Notes: generated by a model from the letters alone, not told the origin. A stretch of DNA of 64,000 nucleotides from Lentisphaerota bacterium (GCA_017134815.1 CP071032.1:682001-746000); one strand, 5' to 3'; positions 1 to 9,759 are shown, counted from the first letter of the stretch. A program made the numbers and translations.

Positions 1-1780
1 GATGAATATAAGGAATGACGCCCAGAACCGGTTTGCCAGTATAATCAGCAACATACTTATGAGCTGTATCCAGAAGTGAAGCGTCGCCGCGAAACCGGTT
101 AACCAGAAATCCGGCAAGCAGGTCACGTTCCCAGTCAGCAAAAGTATCAACCGTGCCGATAAATGAGGCGTAGACTCCACCCCGGTCAATATCACCGGCC
201 AGCAGCACCGGGCTTTGAGCATATCTTGCCATATTCATGTTAACAATATCGGAACCTTTCAAGTTCATTTCGCCTGGGCTTCCCGCGCCCTCCAGAATAA
301 CAGCGTCATAATCTTTTTCAAGCGAATCATAAACCGTCTTTACTTTTCCGAAAAGCTCCTGCTTATATCTGAAATATTCCTTTACCCGCATGTTGCCAAC
401 CGGTTTCCCCATAAAAATTACCTGAGAGCCGGTATCCGTCGACGGTTTCAGCAGTACCGGATTCATCCTGACGTCAGGATCCAGCCTGCAGGCCTCGGCC
501 TGTACCACCTGCGCTCTCCCCATCTCACAGCCGTCAAGCGTAACATAGGAATTCAAAGCCATATTCTGGGACTTGAATGGAGCGACCTGATAACCATCCT
601 GCAGCAGAATACGGCAGAATGCCGCGGTTAAAACGCTCTTACCGGCGTTGGAGCAGGTCCCCTGTATCATCAAAGACGGTTTGCGTTTTTTCTCTTTGAT
701 GTAAAAGTTCGGAACCTCCGGGTGCAGCACTTTATACAGTGCGGCAGTCAGCCGGGCATTCTGCTCAGGCAGTTTCACCGCTATTCTTATGAAGCTTTCA
801 TCCAGTCCGTGAAAATTTGAACAGTCACGAACCGCGATACTGTATTCATTCAAAAGTTGTTTTCGTATCGCCGCAGCCTTGACCGGAAGCTTCAGCAGCA
901 GAAAATTCGCAAGCCCGGGAAATACCTTTATACCGTCTATCTTTTGTAATGCGGCAGCCATTTCAGCTTTTGCTGCTTTATTGGTGGCAATTGTCTGCTG
1001 ACGGTAATGATCCTCCAGTGTCAGCACTCGAATTCCGAACTGCTGGGCAAAGCTGTTTACAGACCAGTCCGGAAGCTGTTGTTTCAAGCTGGCAATAAGC
1101 TCCGGGGCAGCAAAGGCAAACCCCAGCCTGAGACCCGGCACGGCATAAAATTTTGTCATTGAACGCAGTACAATGACATTCGAAGGTATATTCGGCAGCA
1201 GTGAAATATTTTCATCGGTAAATTCCGCAAAAGCTTCATCAACGACAAAAATCGATGCAGGGTGTTTAACTGCCAGCTGACGCAAAGTCGCTGGCTGCAA
1301 TGCCGTCCCGGCAGGATTTCCCGGATGTCCAATAAAAACCAGTGATGGGACCTCTAATGCCGCGTCAATACCTTTGACATCCGGAATAAAATTGTTATCT
1401 TCTCTGCTCTGAATAAACTGAACATTCAATCCGCTTGCCAGACAGGCTTTTTCGTAGTCAATATATGCCGGCGCAGCAATAACAGCCTGCCGCAAACCGG
1501 CAGAACGGGGAATAGCATAAATAAACTCGTTAGAACCATTACCGGCACAAATCATTGTTTCATTGATACCGAAATGCTTCGCTGCAGCCTGAATAAGCTC
1601 AGTACAGCCGATATCCGGATAATTTACTATATTGTCAATATTCCGATTCAGCAGCGCACGCAGGCATTCCGGCGGCCCCGCCGGATTTATGCTGGCACTG
1701 AAGTCAACAATGTCTTCCGGCCTGCAGCCAAGTTCTTTAGCAATTTCAAAAATATTCCCGCCGTGCTTCCGCATTATCAT
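1..1780 (-). CDS. CobD-CobQ fusion: threonine-phosphate decarboxylase / cobyric acid synthase (partial, runs off left edge)
   Basis: One open frame on the minus strand continues past base 1. Residues about 1-340 resemble the PLP-dependent CobD decarboxylase that makes aminopropanol phosphate: an N-terminal [12 protein letters not shown], then SINPAGPP, and a PLP-lysine context [14 protein letters not shown] near residue 206. From about residue 365 the same frame becomes an amidotransferase-type cobyric acid synthase, with P-loop GTCSNAGKS, then [14 protein letters not shown] and [10 protein letters not shown]. The phase is the same at both ends (checked at bases 1774 and 598). The C-terminal glutaminase part lies outside the window. 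The start is ATG at 1780, overlapping the hemL stop as ATGA, or ATG at 1774, which is better spaced from AGGAG. It is the last gene visible in the riboswitch-led operon. Function is confident; the fusion is seen directly. Confidence 0.88.
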   Translation of the reverse strand, partial: MIMRKHGGNIFEIAKELGCRPEDIVDFSASINPAGPPECLRALLNRNIDNIVNYPDIGCTELIQAAAKHFGINETMICAGNGSNEFIYAIPRSAGLRQAVIAAPAYIDYEKACLASGLNVQFIQSREDNNFIPDVKGIDAALEVPSLVFIGHPGNPAGTALQPATLRQLAVKHPASIFVVDEAFAEFTDENISLLPNIPSNVIVLRSMTKFYAVPGLRLGFAFAAPELIASLKQQLPDWSVNSFAQQFGIRVLTLEDHYRQQTIATNKAAKAEMAAALQKIDGIKVFPGLANFLLLKLPVKAAAIRKQLLNEYSIAVRDCSNFHGLDESFIRIAVKLPEQNARLTAALYKVLHPEVPNFYIKEKKRKPSLMIQGTCSNAGKSVLTAAFCRILLQDGYQVAPFKSQNMALNSYVTLDGCEMGRAQVVQAEACRLDPDVRMNPVLLKPSTDTGSQVIFMGKPVGNMRVKEYFRYKQELFGKVKTVYDSLEKDYDAVILEGAGSPGEMNLKGSDIVNMNMARYAQSPVLLAGDIDRGGVYASFIGTVDTFADWERDLLAGFLVNRFRGDASLLDTAHKYVADYTGKPVLGVIPYIH

Positions 1781-3066
1781 TCGCTCCTGACAATATCAAA
1801 AAATTCCAGCACCGCCTCAGCGGCTGCGGCAACTTCACTCTCAGTATGCGCCATTGAAACAAAGTTCAGCTCGAACTGTGACGGAGAGAAATAGTATCCG
1901 CGTTCCAGCATGTAAGCGTGAAATGCCGCAAATTTCCCAGTATCACAGGTCTTGACGTCATCCATATTATGCAACGGTTTTCTCGCGGTAAAAAATACAG
2001 TAAAGACTCCGCCGTATGAACGACAGTGTACCGGCAGATTGTCTTCCTCAGCATAGGCGTTAACTTTCTCTGCAAAAACTGTAGCCAGCCATTCCATATG
2101 CGGGTATGGGTTTGAATTGCGCAGCGTATTAAGGGTGGCAATACCTGCCGCGGCCGCAATCGGATTGCCGCTCAAAGTTCCAGCCTGATAAACATCGCCC
2201 AGCGGGGCAAGCTGCTGCATTATTTCCCTGCCGGCAGCAACAGCGCCAACCGGCATGCCACCACCGATAATTTTACCGAAGGTACTGATATCAGGGTTAA
2301 TCCCGATAAGCTGAGAATACGCCCCGGCATGAAATCTGAAACCGGTAATTACTTCATCAAATATCAGGCAGCTGCCGCTTTCGCGGGTGAGCGAACGCAA
2401 GCTTGCAAGAAACTCACGGTCACCGGGAACCAACCCCATATTTCCAGCAACCGGTTCGACAATGACTGCTGCAATTTTATTTTTATATTTTTTGAATACA
2501 CGGGTCACTTTTTCAATATCATTGTACGGCAGAGTAAGTACTTCTGAGATAGTTGCGTCAGTTACCCCTTTTGACGAAGCAATGGAATTTGTCAAGAGTC
2601 CGCTGCCGGCAGAAACCAGCAGTTGATCAGAGTGTCCATGGTAACAGCCATCAAACTTTATGATCAGGTTTTTACCGGTGAATCCACGGGCCAGGCGAAT
2701 AGCCGTCATCACCGCTTCAGTTCCTGAATTTACCATTCGTACCATATCCACATGTGGCACCAGGTCGCAAAAAAGTTCAGCGAACTCGACTTCAAGCGGG
2801 CAACAGGCTCCGAAAGTCAAGCCTCTGGCTGCAGTTTTACACACAGCTTGGACAACTTCCGGATCAGCATGCCCCAGTACCAGAGGCCCCCAGGAACCGC
2901 AGAAGTCAATGTATTTATTGCCATCGACATCTGTAATTTTGGAGCCCTTACCTCCAGTAATATATATCGGATCGCCTTTTACTGAAGAAAAAGCCCGGAC
3001 CGGACTGTTGACACCACCGGGAATAATTTTCTTTGCTCTGGAAAAAAGTTCATGTGAAAGTTTCAT
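1777..3066 (-). CDS. hemL: Glutamate-1-semialdehyde 2,1-aminomutase
   Basis: PLP enzyme converting glutamate-1-semialdehyde to 5-aminolevulinate in the C5 pathway; cytosolic. The 429 residues match the usual length. The N terminus [14 protein letters not shown] and the [35 protein letters not shown] and PLP-lysine segment [15 protein letters not shown] are all characteristic. The ATG at 3066 is preceded by AAAGGA. It lies 6 bases after hemB and its stop overlaps the cobD-cobQ start, so it is translated within the B12 operon. No separate heme-branch genes (hemE, hemN) are seen here, which suggests the precursor supply serves cobalamin. Confidence 0.96.
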   Translation of the reverse strand: MKLSHELFSRAKKIIPGGVNSPVRAFSSVKGDPIYITGGKGSKITDVDGNKYIDFCGSWGPLVLGHADPEVVQAVCKTAARGLTFGACCPLEVEFAELFCDLVPHVDMVRMVNSGTEAVMTAIRLARGFTGKNLIIKFDGCYHGHSDQLLVSAGSGLLTNSIASSKGVTDATISEVLTLPYNDIEKVTRVFKKYKNKIAAVIVEPVAGNMGLVPGDREFLASLRSLTRESGSCLIFDEVITGFRFHAGAYSQLIGINPDISTFGKIIGGGMPVGAVAAGREIMQQLAPLGDVYQAGTLSGNPIAAAAGIATLNTLRNSNPYPHMEWLATVFAEKVNAYAEEDNLPVHCRSYGGVFTVFFTARKPLHNMDDVKTCDTGKFAAFHAYMLERGYYFSPSQFELNFVSMAHTESEVAAAAEAVLEFFDIVRSE

Positions 3067-3072
3067 TATATC

Positions 3073-4065
3073 TTAATCCTTTAGAAATTTATCATACTGA
3101 TTGGCCCAGTAGGAAATAAAGATGTCTGTGCCGGCGCGATTTAGCGAGTTGATAGACTCTCTTACCAGCTTCTTCAAATCCCCCCAGCCGTTATTTGCCG
3201 AGGCTATTAGCATGGAGTATTCACCGCTGACATTATATGCCGCCACCGGCAGCATGGTATGGCGCCTGACTTCACTAATTACATCCAGGTAGAACAGCGC
3301 CGGTTTGACCATCAGAATATCAGCACCTTCCGCTTCGTCAGCGTGAGACTCTCGCACCCCTGCCCGCCAGTTGCGGCAATCGGCCTGATAACCGGAGCGA
3401 TCACCTTCAGCAGGTGCTGAATCCGCTGCCTCACGAAAAGGTCCGTACATGGCTGAGGCAAATTTTGTTGAATAGCTCATCAGTATTGTATCTTCCAGGT
3501 TGTCATGGTCGAGTGCCTCCCGGATTGCATGCACCTGGCCGTCCATCATGGCGCTGGGGGCCACGCCATCGGCACCGGCACGCGCATGACTGACCGCCAT
3601 ACTGGTCAGCATTTCAAGACTCTCGTCGTTCAGAACATATCCGCTTTCATGCAGACAGCCGCAGTGGCCGTGAGAAGTATACTCACAGACACATACATCA
3701 GTAAACACCAGCAATCCAGGAAATTTGTTTTTGAGGGTCGTAACCGCCTCTTGCACCAGACCATCCGGCTGCCAGGCATAAGCCGCGTCAGCAGATTTGC
3801 GTTTTGCATAAACAACTCCGAAAACCATTACTGACCTGATTCCCATCGCGACAACTTCAGCTACAGCTTCCAGCAGAGTGTCGATAGAATAACGAAACTG
3901 TCCCGGCATTGCCTTTATCGGTTGTTTTATGCCTTTGCCTTCAACTACAAAAACCGGCCACATAAACTTTTCTGGACCAGGCAGTGGTTCTGCCAGCATG
4001 GAGCGTATCGCAGAGTTCTGCCGTAAACGACGTAAACGAATATTTGGAAAAATACGATTCGACAT
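3073..4065 (-). CDS. hemB: Porphobilinogen synthase (ALA dehydratase)
   Basis: Condenses two 5-aminolevulinates to porphobilinogen. The protein has about 330 residues, the normal length. Both Schiff-base lysine regions are visible: STKFASAMYGPFREA and the C-terminal ADILMVKPALFYLD. A cysteine-rich segment (DVCVCEYTSHGHCGCL) indicates a zinc-type active site. ATG at 4065 is preferred because GAGG sits 8 bases upstream; a GTG at 4068 overlapping the previous stop is the alternative. Coupled between the hemC-cobA-hemD fusion and hemL in the riboswitch operon. Confidence 0.96.
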   Translation of the reverse strand: MSNRIFPNIRLRRLRQNSAIRSMLAEPLPGPEKFMWPVFVVEGKGIKQPIKAMPGQFRYSIDTLLEAVAEVVAMGIRSVMVFGVVYAKRKSADAAYAWQPDGLVQEAVTTLKNKFPGLLVFTDVCVCEYTSHGHCGCLHESGYVLNDESLEMLTSMAVSHARAGADGVAPSAMMDGQVHAIREALDHDNLEDTILMSYSTKFASAMYGPFREAADSAPAEGDRSGYQADCRNWRAGVRESHADEAEGADILMVKPALFYLDVISEVRRHTMLPVAAYNVSGEYSMLIASANNGWGDLKKLVRESINSLNRAGTDIFISYWANQYDKFLKD

Positions 4066-4067
4066 CA

Positions 4068-6197
4068 CTAAGACCTCAAATATCTTTTTATTTCATTACT
4101 GACAAGGACTGCAGCCAGGGACAACGCCATTGCCTCAACTGTGCATTCACCTGCCTCAATAATTTCTGCATCATCAAGTAACTCTTCAGCCTTTTCCGCT
4201 GTAGGCGGACCTATTACACAAACTTTTTTATCATTCAACACAGCCGCCCCATAATTACTGACAAAGGACTCAACACATGAGGAACTGGTGAACATCACAA
4301 CTTCAAACTCAGGCAACCTGCCCGGTTTTTCCTGGCGGTTGCAGTAAAAAACCTTATCCGTGACTTCGGCACCGGAAAGCTGAAGTTTTTCAGCAAGCGA
4401 TTTTGTCGCCAGATCAGAGCGCAGCCTCAGGACTTTAGTGCCGGCAGTAAGTTGCGGCTGCAGGCTTTTTATCAGGGCTTCTCCACCGTAATTCTTTTCT
4501 GGACAAGCCTCTGGTATAATACCATGCTTTTTAAAAACCGCCGCCGTACCGCTGCCGCAAACCGCCAGCTTAGGCAAGCGCCTTAGGTCAAAACCGCTTT
4601 CCTCAATATTTTCAAATAATATCTCCGCACATGACGGCGAAGTCACAACCAGCCACTCATATTGATCAACTGCTTCCAGGGTTTTGCAGGCATCGCCAGC
4701 AGACTCCAGTTTGATCATCGGCAAAGCATGAAACTTTCCTCCAAACCTCGTGACCGCCTTTTCTGCCCTGCTCAGCAGACTGCCACTGCCCGCAAACAGC
4801 ACTTGTTTCCTGCGCAGAGCCCCGTGACCGGCATAAATATTTTCCGTTTTTGCCGCAACTCCTGTCAGAATGATCCCGGGAGAGCCTGCAGCTGGAAGTT
4901 TCGAAGTTATGCTGCCAAGACTGCCGCAGACAATATTCAAGTCGGGGCTGCCGGCATCAAATACCACAGTCACTGGGTAATCATCTTTTTTGCCCTCTGC
5001 CTTCAAGGCCGCGATAACACCTTCAACCTTACCGGTTGCCATAAACAGCGCCTTGGGAAAATCACGCAGCTCTTTGTCATCAAACCACTCAAACCCACCG
5101 CTTATTGCACGCCGGGGAGTCGCTGCAATAAAACCACGGGCCTGATCACGCTGCGTCAGCAGAAGTCCGGTACCGGTAGTAGCGGCACTGAGACTGGATA
5201 CCCCCGGCAGCACTTTATATGGCAGGGAGTATTCATTTAGTGCAGTCACCTCTTCAGCAAGTCTGCCAAATATACCAGGGTCTCCGCCTTTAAGCCTGAC
5301 AATCCGCTTATTTTTTCTGGAAAAGTCAATCAGCATTTGACAGATTTCCGGCTGGGTGGCAGCATGCATACCGCTGCGTTTTCCGACATTTATCGCTTCT
5401 CCTTCAGGAGGCAGCTCGTCCAAAAGTTCATGCGGACAGAGAGCGTCATACAGGCATATATCACATTCACGCAATGCTTTTATCGCATCCACAGTTGCGT
5501 TTCCGGCGGAGCCAACCCCGGCTCCGGCAAATATAACCGGTTTAACAAAAAGCTTTCGCAGTTCAGTAAACACCGGATGCCCGGTTTTAAATGTAAAAGC
5601 CAGTTTGCCCTGGAGCTCCGGAACCGGCATTTCGTCGAGTGGTATATATTCAGTAATTCTGTCCTCAAGGCCAAGTCGCTTAAGACCGGCAGCGGCCATA
5701 ATCAGCACATCATATTTGCCATTGTCCAGCTGCTCAATACGGTGCTCAATATTACCCCGGACCGGCAGTCGCCGTCCCTCTGGAAAACGCCGGGCACAAT
5801 ATTCATCCCGCCGTTCGCTGCTGACACCGATGCGCGGATCATCCATAATCGTTTCGCCTTTACGGACTATAAGAACATCACGTGGATCAGCACTCCACGG
5901 CAGAATCAGCATATCGAGGCCGGCAGCCAGAGCTTCCGGTAAGTCCTTGGCACTGTGTACTGCACAATCAACATTGCCGTTTATAACCGCCTGATCAAGA
6001 TCCCGGGTAAAAAAGTCCGGATCACTCAAACGCAAGTCAGTCTCCCGATCACGGTCACCCGGCGACGACATCGGCACAATACTCAGTTTAAGAGACGGGA
6101 CTAACCGCCTCAGCTGGGCAAACGCCTCCCTGGTCTGGGCTATTGACAGGCGACTATTTCTGGCACCCGCGGCTAATACTGACGACAAATCGTTCAT
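4068..6197 (-). CDS. Trifunctional HemC(truncated)-CobA-HemD fusion
   Basis: One 709-residue chain appears to cover porphobilinogen to precorrin-2 except ring oxidation. Residues 1-217 are HemC domains 1-2: catalytic AVHSAKDLP (Asp85), Arg pair SSERR (129-130), then PVRGN and AAAGLKRLGLEDR. The HemC homology stops just after the segment that normally reads GQGAL, so domain 3 with the dipyrromethane-cofactor cysteine is missing. Residues about 218-455 are uroporphyrinogen-III C-methyltransferase (VRLKGGDPGIFGR, VLPGVSS), with a deviating first loop AGAGVGSAG. Residues about 460-709 are uroporphyrinogen-III synthase (HemD). ATG at 6197 follows AGAAGG by 6 bases; an upstream in-frame TTG at 6203 is less likely. 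The start lies inside the upstream gene's 3' end. Whether HemC is active without domain 3 is unknown. Confidence 0.88.
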   Translation of the reverse strand: MNDLSSVLAAGARNSRLSIAQTREAFAQLRRLVPSLKLSIVPMSSPGDRDRETDLRLSDPDFFTRDLDQAVINGNVDCAVHSAKDLPEALAAGLDMLILPWSADPRDVLIVRKGETIMDDPRIGVSSERRDEYCARRFPEGRRLPVRGNIEHRIEQLDNGKYDVLIMAAAGLKRLGLEDRITEYIPLDEMPVPELQGKLAFTFKTGHPVFTELRKLFVKPVIFAGAGVGSAGNATVDAIKALRECDICLYDALCPHELLDELPPEGEAINVGKRSGMHAATQPEICQMLIDFSRKNKRIVRLKGGDPGIFGRLAEEVTALNEYSLPYKVLPGVSSLSAATTGTGLLLTQRDQARGFIAATPRRAISGGFEWFDDKELRDFPKALFMATGKVEGVIAALKAEGKKDDYPVTVVFDAGSPDLNIVCGSLGSITSKLPAAGSPGIILTGVAAKTENIYAGHGALRRKQVLFAGSGSLLSRAEKAVTRFGGKFHALPMIKLESAGDACKTLEAVDQYEWLVVTSPSCAEILFENIEESGFDLRRLPKLAVCGSGTAAVFKKHGIIPEACPEKNYGGEALIKSLQPQLTAGTKVLRLRSDLATKSLAEKLQLSGAEVTDKVFYCNRQEKPGRLPEFEVVMFTSSSCVESFVSNYGAAVLNDKKVCVIGPPTAEKAEELLDDAEIIEAGECTVEAMALSLAAVLVSNEIKRYLRS

Positions 6198-7611
6198 ACT
6201 CAACCTTCTTTATATTGATTATCTCCTCGGCAATATCAAAAACCTGCCGCATATCACAATTTTTGCGGCGGTGCCAGTGCTTTAAATCATCCATATTGAA
6301 AATGCTGATATCCGATCTGGTTTCCGCTATAGCGTCATCTACATTACGCGGCATACCTAAATCTATCACCGTGCAATTTTTTTTCAAAACAGCAGTGTAC
6401 TCCATGCCGATAACCGGATCAGGTGAAGTTACTGCGGTTATCACTAAATCGCACTGCGGCAAAACAGAATCAGCCTCTTTCAGCTGGAACAGATTTACCT
6501 CTTTATATTTGCAGACCGGCTGCCGTTTATTATAGCCCCAGTAAAGCATGCCGGCATAGGGCATAAGTTTATCCAGCAACCCGGTTCCGACCATGCCGCT
6601 GCCAATAATGGCCACTGTGGGATTTGCTTTTAAACTGCATTCAGCAGTCAGAAAATCAACAGCCAGATCCTCAATTTCAACCTGCTTCAGTATGCTTTCT
6701 GTGGCCTGCCGTATTTTTTTGGCGCAATGATGCACCATATTGCGCACCGCTTTCATCATAGATCCAGCCCAGCCACTGGATACTGCAAACTCAAATGCCT
6801 GCTTAAACTGTGTAATTATATGGTTTTCTCCAGGAGTCTGCGAATACAGTCCGGCTGCAGTAAGACACAGGTGACGGTATGCTTCACTGCCCTTCTTCAA
6901 ATAAAACTCACCTTCTTTTAAGCCGGAAAATCCCATTATATTCAGCAGCATTCGACTGAGAGTGCCATCGCACTTTGCCGCAGCAATAAGTTCAACACGG
7001 TTACAGGTATTCAGCAGCGCAAACCCCTGGATTCCCCACAGACGGTTGATCATATCACCAGTTTCAACCAGTCGTTCCCCGCTCAAGTGCAAACCTTCAC
7101 GATGCTCCAGAGCCAGATGATTGTGATCTGTTCCAAGAACAATCAGCTGCGTATTCTCAATAGCTTCAATATGCCTGGCAAGGTTTTCCTTAATCAACTT
7201 TGTCTTTCTACAGGCAACCCCCTGGCTGGAAACCGCCACCGTAATCTCTTTGTTCTGGAAGCTGGCCGGAGTTATAAATGAACTTTCTTTCCAGTGACGG
7301 TCAACAGAACAGGCTATAATCCCTCTGGATTTGGCTTTTTCAAGCACCTCCCTGTTTAGCTTGCGGTCATCGGTAGCCAGATAAACCAGAAATACGCCGT
7401 CCAAATCACTTTCCCTGAACTCTCTTTCATGCAGGGTGAGAATATTTCTGTCCCCGAAATCCCTGATACTCTGAGCCGGTTTGGCGGCCACAACCGTTAC
7501 ATTGGCTCCTGACTCCAGAAGGCGCTTCAGCTTTCGGGCAGCTACCTTGCCTCCACCAACAATCAGGCAGCTTCTTTTATTTAATATAAGATTTACAGGA
7601 TAAGTATTCAT
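6154..7611 (-). CDS. SirC-HemA fusion: precorrin-2 dehydrogenase / glutamyl-tRNA reductase
   Basis: Residues 1-150 are an NAD-binding siroheme-synthase-type domain (CLIVGGGKVAARKLKRLL, then SSFITPA and ITVAVSSQG) that oxidises precorrin-2 to sirohydrochlorin. Residues about 155-485 are glutamyl-tRNA reductase, the first committed step to ALA: catalytic Cys203 in LLNTCNRVEL, then TPGENHIITQFKQAF and an NADP domain AIIGSGMVGTG. The fusion joins the first reaction of the C5 route to the step that commits uroporphyrin to the corrin/siroheme branch. Its 3' end overlaps the next gene by 44 bases. ATG at 7611 has only a weak Shine-Dalgarno. Assignment of both domains is confident. Confidence 0.93.
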   Translation of the reverse strand: MNTYPVNLILNKRSCLIVGGGKVAARKLKRLLESGANVTVVAAKPAQSIRDFGDRNILTLHEREFRESDLDGVFLVYLATDDRKLNREVLEKAKSRGIIACSVDRHWKESSFITPASFQNKEITVAVSSQGVACRKTKLIKENLARHIEAIENTQLIVLGTDHNHLALEHREGLHLSGERLVETGDMINRLWGIQGFALLNTCNRVELIAAAKCDGTLSRMLLNIMGFSGLKEGEFYLKKGSEAYRHLCLTAAGLYSQTPGENHIITQFKQAFEFAVSSGWAGSMMKAVRNMVHHCAKKIRQATESILKQVEIEDLAVDFLTAECSLKANPTVAIIGSGMVGTGLLDKLMPYAGMLYWGYNKRQPVCKYKEVNLFQLKEADSVLPQCDLVITAVTSPDPVIGMEYTAVLKKNCTVIDLGMPRNVDDAIAETRSDISIFNMDDLKHWHRRKNCDMRQVFDIAEEIINIKKVEYERFVVSISRGCQK

Positions 7612-7624
7612 TTTGGAATATTAA

Positions 7625-8443
7625 TTATCTTTTATCATTAAAATCGACCTGACACCCTGAAACTTCAGTCGGGCTGGCACCTGCATTTGCAGGCCCCTGT
7701 TCCGACCCCGGTTTTTCGGGTAAACAGCCTTTTCCGGTATTTACTATCAGCATTGACAAATACTCGTCTTTACGATCTCGTATTTTATCCGGATCTTTTG
7801 AAATAAACTGTTCAGGCAAACCGATATTTGCACCATAAGTAACTTTAGCATCAGGTACTTCTTCAGCCAGTAAATCAAGTATTTTATTTCGGCTGCGGTA
7901 AGTTTTCAAAAAGACCAGTGTATCCCCATCGGCAAGCGCTTTTTTAAAGGTCTCAGGATCAGGATCAATATAATTAGGCTGCACAGTAAAGCGCTCACAG
8001 TCTTCTACTAAAACTCTGCCGGATGCTGCAGCCAGCGCACTCCAGGAATTAACTCCGGGAATAAACTCAGCTCGTAAATCATCAAGCATCAGCTCAAGAA
8101 ACTTGACCAGATATCCGCAGGTGCTGTAAGTCATCGGGTCACCTATGGTGGTAAAAGCACAGTTTTTGCCACGCTCCAGTTCATCTGCAATCAATCTGGC
8201 ATTTTCTTTTACACACGCAAGCCGCTCATTCCAGTCCTTACTCATTGAAAATACCAGCTCGTGGCATTCCGCTTCAATATCCGGAATGGAATCAACCACA
8301 TTGCCTGACACACTGCGTGCTCCCTGACGCGAGACTGCGGAAAAAATAACATCAGCATTTTGAAGACATTTTACCGCCTTCAAAGTCACAAGCCCCGGAT
8401 CTCCGGGGCCGACGCCAACGCCGTAAAATTTGCCGTAGCGCAT
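7625..8443 (-). CDS. cbiL: Cobalt-precorrin-2 C20-methyltransferase
   Basis: SAM-dependent tetrapyrrole methylase acting at C-20 of (cobalt-)precorrin-2. The 272-residue protein has the family glycine loop GVGVGPGDPGLVTLKAV at the N terminus, TIGDPMTYSTCGYLV, and FIPGVNSWSALAAASG. CbiL is favoured over the other methylases by the GDPMTYSTCGYL segment and by its place directly after cobaltochelatase. ATG at 8443 follows AGG by 7 bases. The last 30 residues (after GKGCLPEKPG) look like an unstructured tail. It is the second gene of the operon. Confidence 0.93.
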   Translation of the reverse strand: MRYGKFYGVGVGPGDPGLVTLKAVKCLQNADVIFSAVSRQGARSVSGNVVDSIPDIEAECHELVFSMSKDWNERLACVKENARLIADELERGKNCAFTTIGDPMTYSTCGYLVKFLELMLDDLRAEFIPGVNSWSALAAASGRVLVEDCERFTVQPNYIDPDPETFKKALADGDTLVFLKTYRSRNKILDLLAEEVPDAKVTYGANIGLPEQFISKDPDKIRDRKDEYLSMLIVNTGKGCLPEKPGSEQGPANAGASPTEVSGCQVDFNDKR

Positions 8444-8455
8444 TAGCTGACCTGC

Positions 8456-9367
8456 TCAATTGAAGCTTTTAAGTACTTTTTCGAGATGCTTTACAAATAT
8501 CTGCATAACCTGATCATTTTCACCAAGGCCATGTAAATAAGGAACACATTGTATACCGGATTTTTCAAGTTGGGATTTCCATGAATCAGGCTCGTCGCCT
8601 GCCATGTCATTCATTGCATGATCTCCAGCCACAACCATCATTGGGATCAAAAAGGCTTTCTTTACTTTAGCTTTGATCAACTGTTCCTTTACATCATCAA
8701 AACTTGGCGCCCCTTCAACAGTACCGACAAATATTTTCGGATCTTCCTTGCTGAATTCATAGGCGGCCGCAACATAACTTAAATCGCCGATACCTTTTTC
8801 ATTGCCATGTCCCATCAACACTACAGCATCTTGCGGCCGACGGTCACCTGGCAAAGTATGACGCACCGCACTTACCAGATATTTAAGATCACCATAGGAC
8901 AAGAGCATGGGGTTACCGACTTTTATTTTCTCAAAACCAAATTCAGGCGAGAAAAACTCTTTAGCAGTGCTTACTATCTTTTGATACTCCTGCCCGTTGG
9001 TAATGTGCAGCGATTGAATTGCAACTTTTTTATAACCCGCTTTATAAAGTTTTCTCAGGGCCTCCTCCACAGAATCAATTTTTTTGCCCTGTTTTGCCAG
9101 TTTTCTGCGAATTATAGATGAAGTATATGCCCATTTTACCGGTATACCCGGGAAGTTCTTTTTGACCAGGCGATCAATATTAGTGTAAGCTATCTCAGCA
9201 CGCGGCACACTGGTGCCGAAAGCAACCAGCAGTATAGCCGTGTCCTTTTTTGAGGTCGGAGACGCAGCCTGGGCTGAGTTTGCATTCTGGGCCAGTGAAA
9301 AAGTTCCTATGGCAGTGATGGCGGCAATAAGCTTGAAAGCTCCGCCGAGTGGAAAGTATTTACGCAT
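8456..9367 (-). CDS. cbiK: Anaerobic cobaltochelatase CbiK with signal peptide
   Basis: Inserts cobalt into sirohydrochlorin, or acts as a related metal chelatase. The mature part (from about residue 38) has the CbiK landmarks AILLVAFGTSVPRAE, SLHITNGQEY, VLMGHGNEKG and VVAGDHAMNDMAGDEP, which carry the conserved histidines. The first 34 residues form a convincing Sec signal peptide: a basic MRKYF start, a hydrophobic core, and AQA as a likely cleavage site. The only chelatase seen is therefore predicted to be exported, like the periplasmic CbiK form described in Desulfovibrio. ATG at 9367 follows AAGGA. It is the first gene behind the cobalamin riboswitch. Confidence 0.93.
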   Translation of the reverse strand: MRKYFPLGGAFKLIAAITAIGTFSLAQNANSAQAASPTSKKDTAILLVAFGTSVPRAEIAYTNIDRLVKKNFPGIPVKWAYTSSIIRRKLAKQGKKIDSVEEALRKLYKAGYKKVAIQSLHITNGQEYQKIVSTAKEFFSPEFGFEKIKVGNPMLLSYGDLKYLVSAVRHTLPGDRRPQDAVVLMGHGNEKGIGDLSYVAAAYEFSKEDPKIFVGTVEGAPSFDDVKEQLIKAKVKKAFLIPMMVVAGDHAMNDMAGDEPDSWKSQLEKSGIQCVPYLHGLGENDQVMQIFVKHLEKVLKSFN

Positions 9368-9436
9368 TTATTTTTTCCTTACTTCGTTATTCAGCGTGAC
9401 TCGCACTGTTCACAAAGATGTATCGACATTATCACG

Positions 9437-9562
9437 TCAATCAATTCACATTGCAAAAAGTTCCTGACTCAGCTCCGCCGGGGCAGAGCAACACAGTTGC
9501 GGCACAGTCCCGGATTTTCACCGGGTTCCTTAATTGCAACACCTTTCCCGGTTAATATATAC
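9437..9562 (-). promoter_or_regulatory. Cobalamin riboswitch (B12 element)
   Basis: Read on the minus strand, this leader contains the segments of a B12-sensing aptamer in order: AAAGGTGTTGCAATTAAGGA, CCGGTGAAAATCCGGGAC, the B12-box-like GCCGCAACTGTG (near 9490-9504), and GAGTCAGGAAC (near 9459-9470). It lies about 70-190 bases upstream of the cbiK start, so it should repress the whole minus-strand tetrapyrrole/B12 operon when adenosylcobalamin is abundant. The exact 3' border and the expression platform were not resolved. Confidence 0.9.
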
Positions 9563-9565
9563 CCT

Positions 9566-9597
9566 AAATATTAGCTTTCAACGCATACTTTTGACAG
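9566..9597 (-). promoter_or_regulatory. Candidate promoter for the riboswitch-led operon
   Basis: On the minus strand CTGTCA (9597-9592) and TAATAT (9573-9568) are separated by 18 bases and would start transcription just before the riboswitch. A second pairing, TTGAAA with ATATTA 17 bases later, overlaps the aptamer border. Weak evidence from sequence resemblance only. Confidence 0.3.
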
Positions 9598-9759
9598 TCG
9601 CAGCTATTTATTGATATCTTTTTGCAATATGCTAATAATGTTTTAGTTCCAGACCAGTCATCGCCGTTATTTTAATTAAACAGCTTGAATTTATTACCAT
9701 CTGTAATTAGGTTTGGCATTAATCCAGAATAACTGAAATTATTAATTGGAAAGTCGGAA

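Noticed and set aside
5337..5994. Overlapping plus-strand ORFs of about 200 residues
   Set aside because: Antisense shadows of the hemC-cobA-hemD fusion; no family features.
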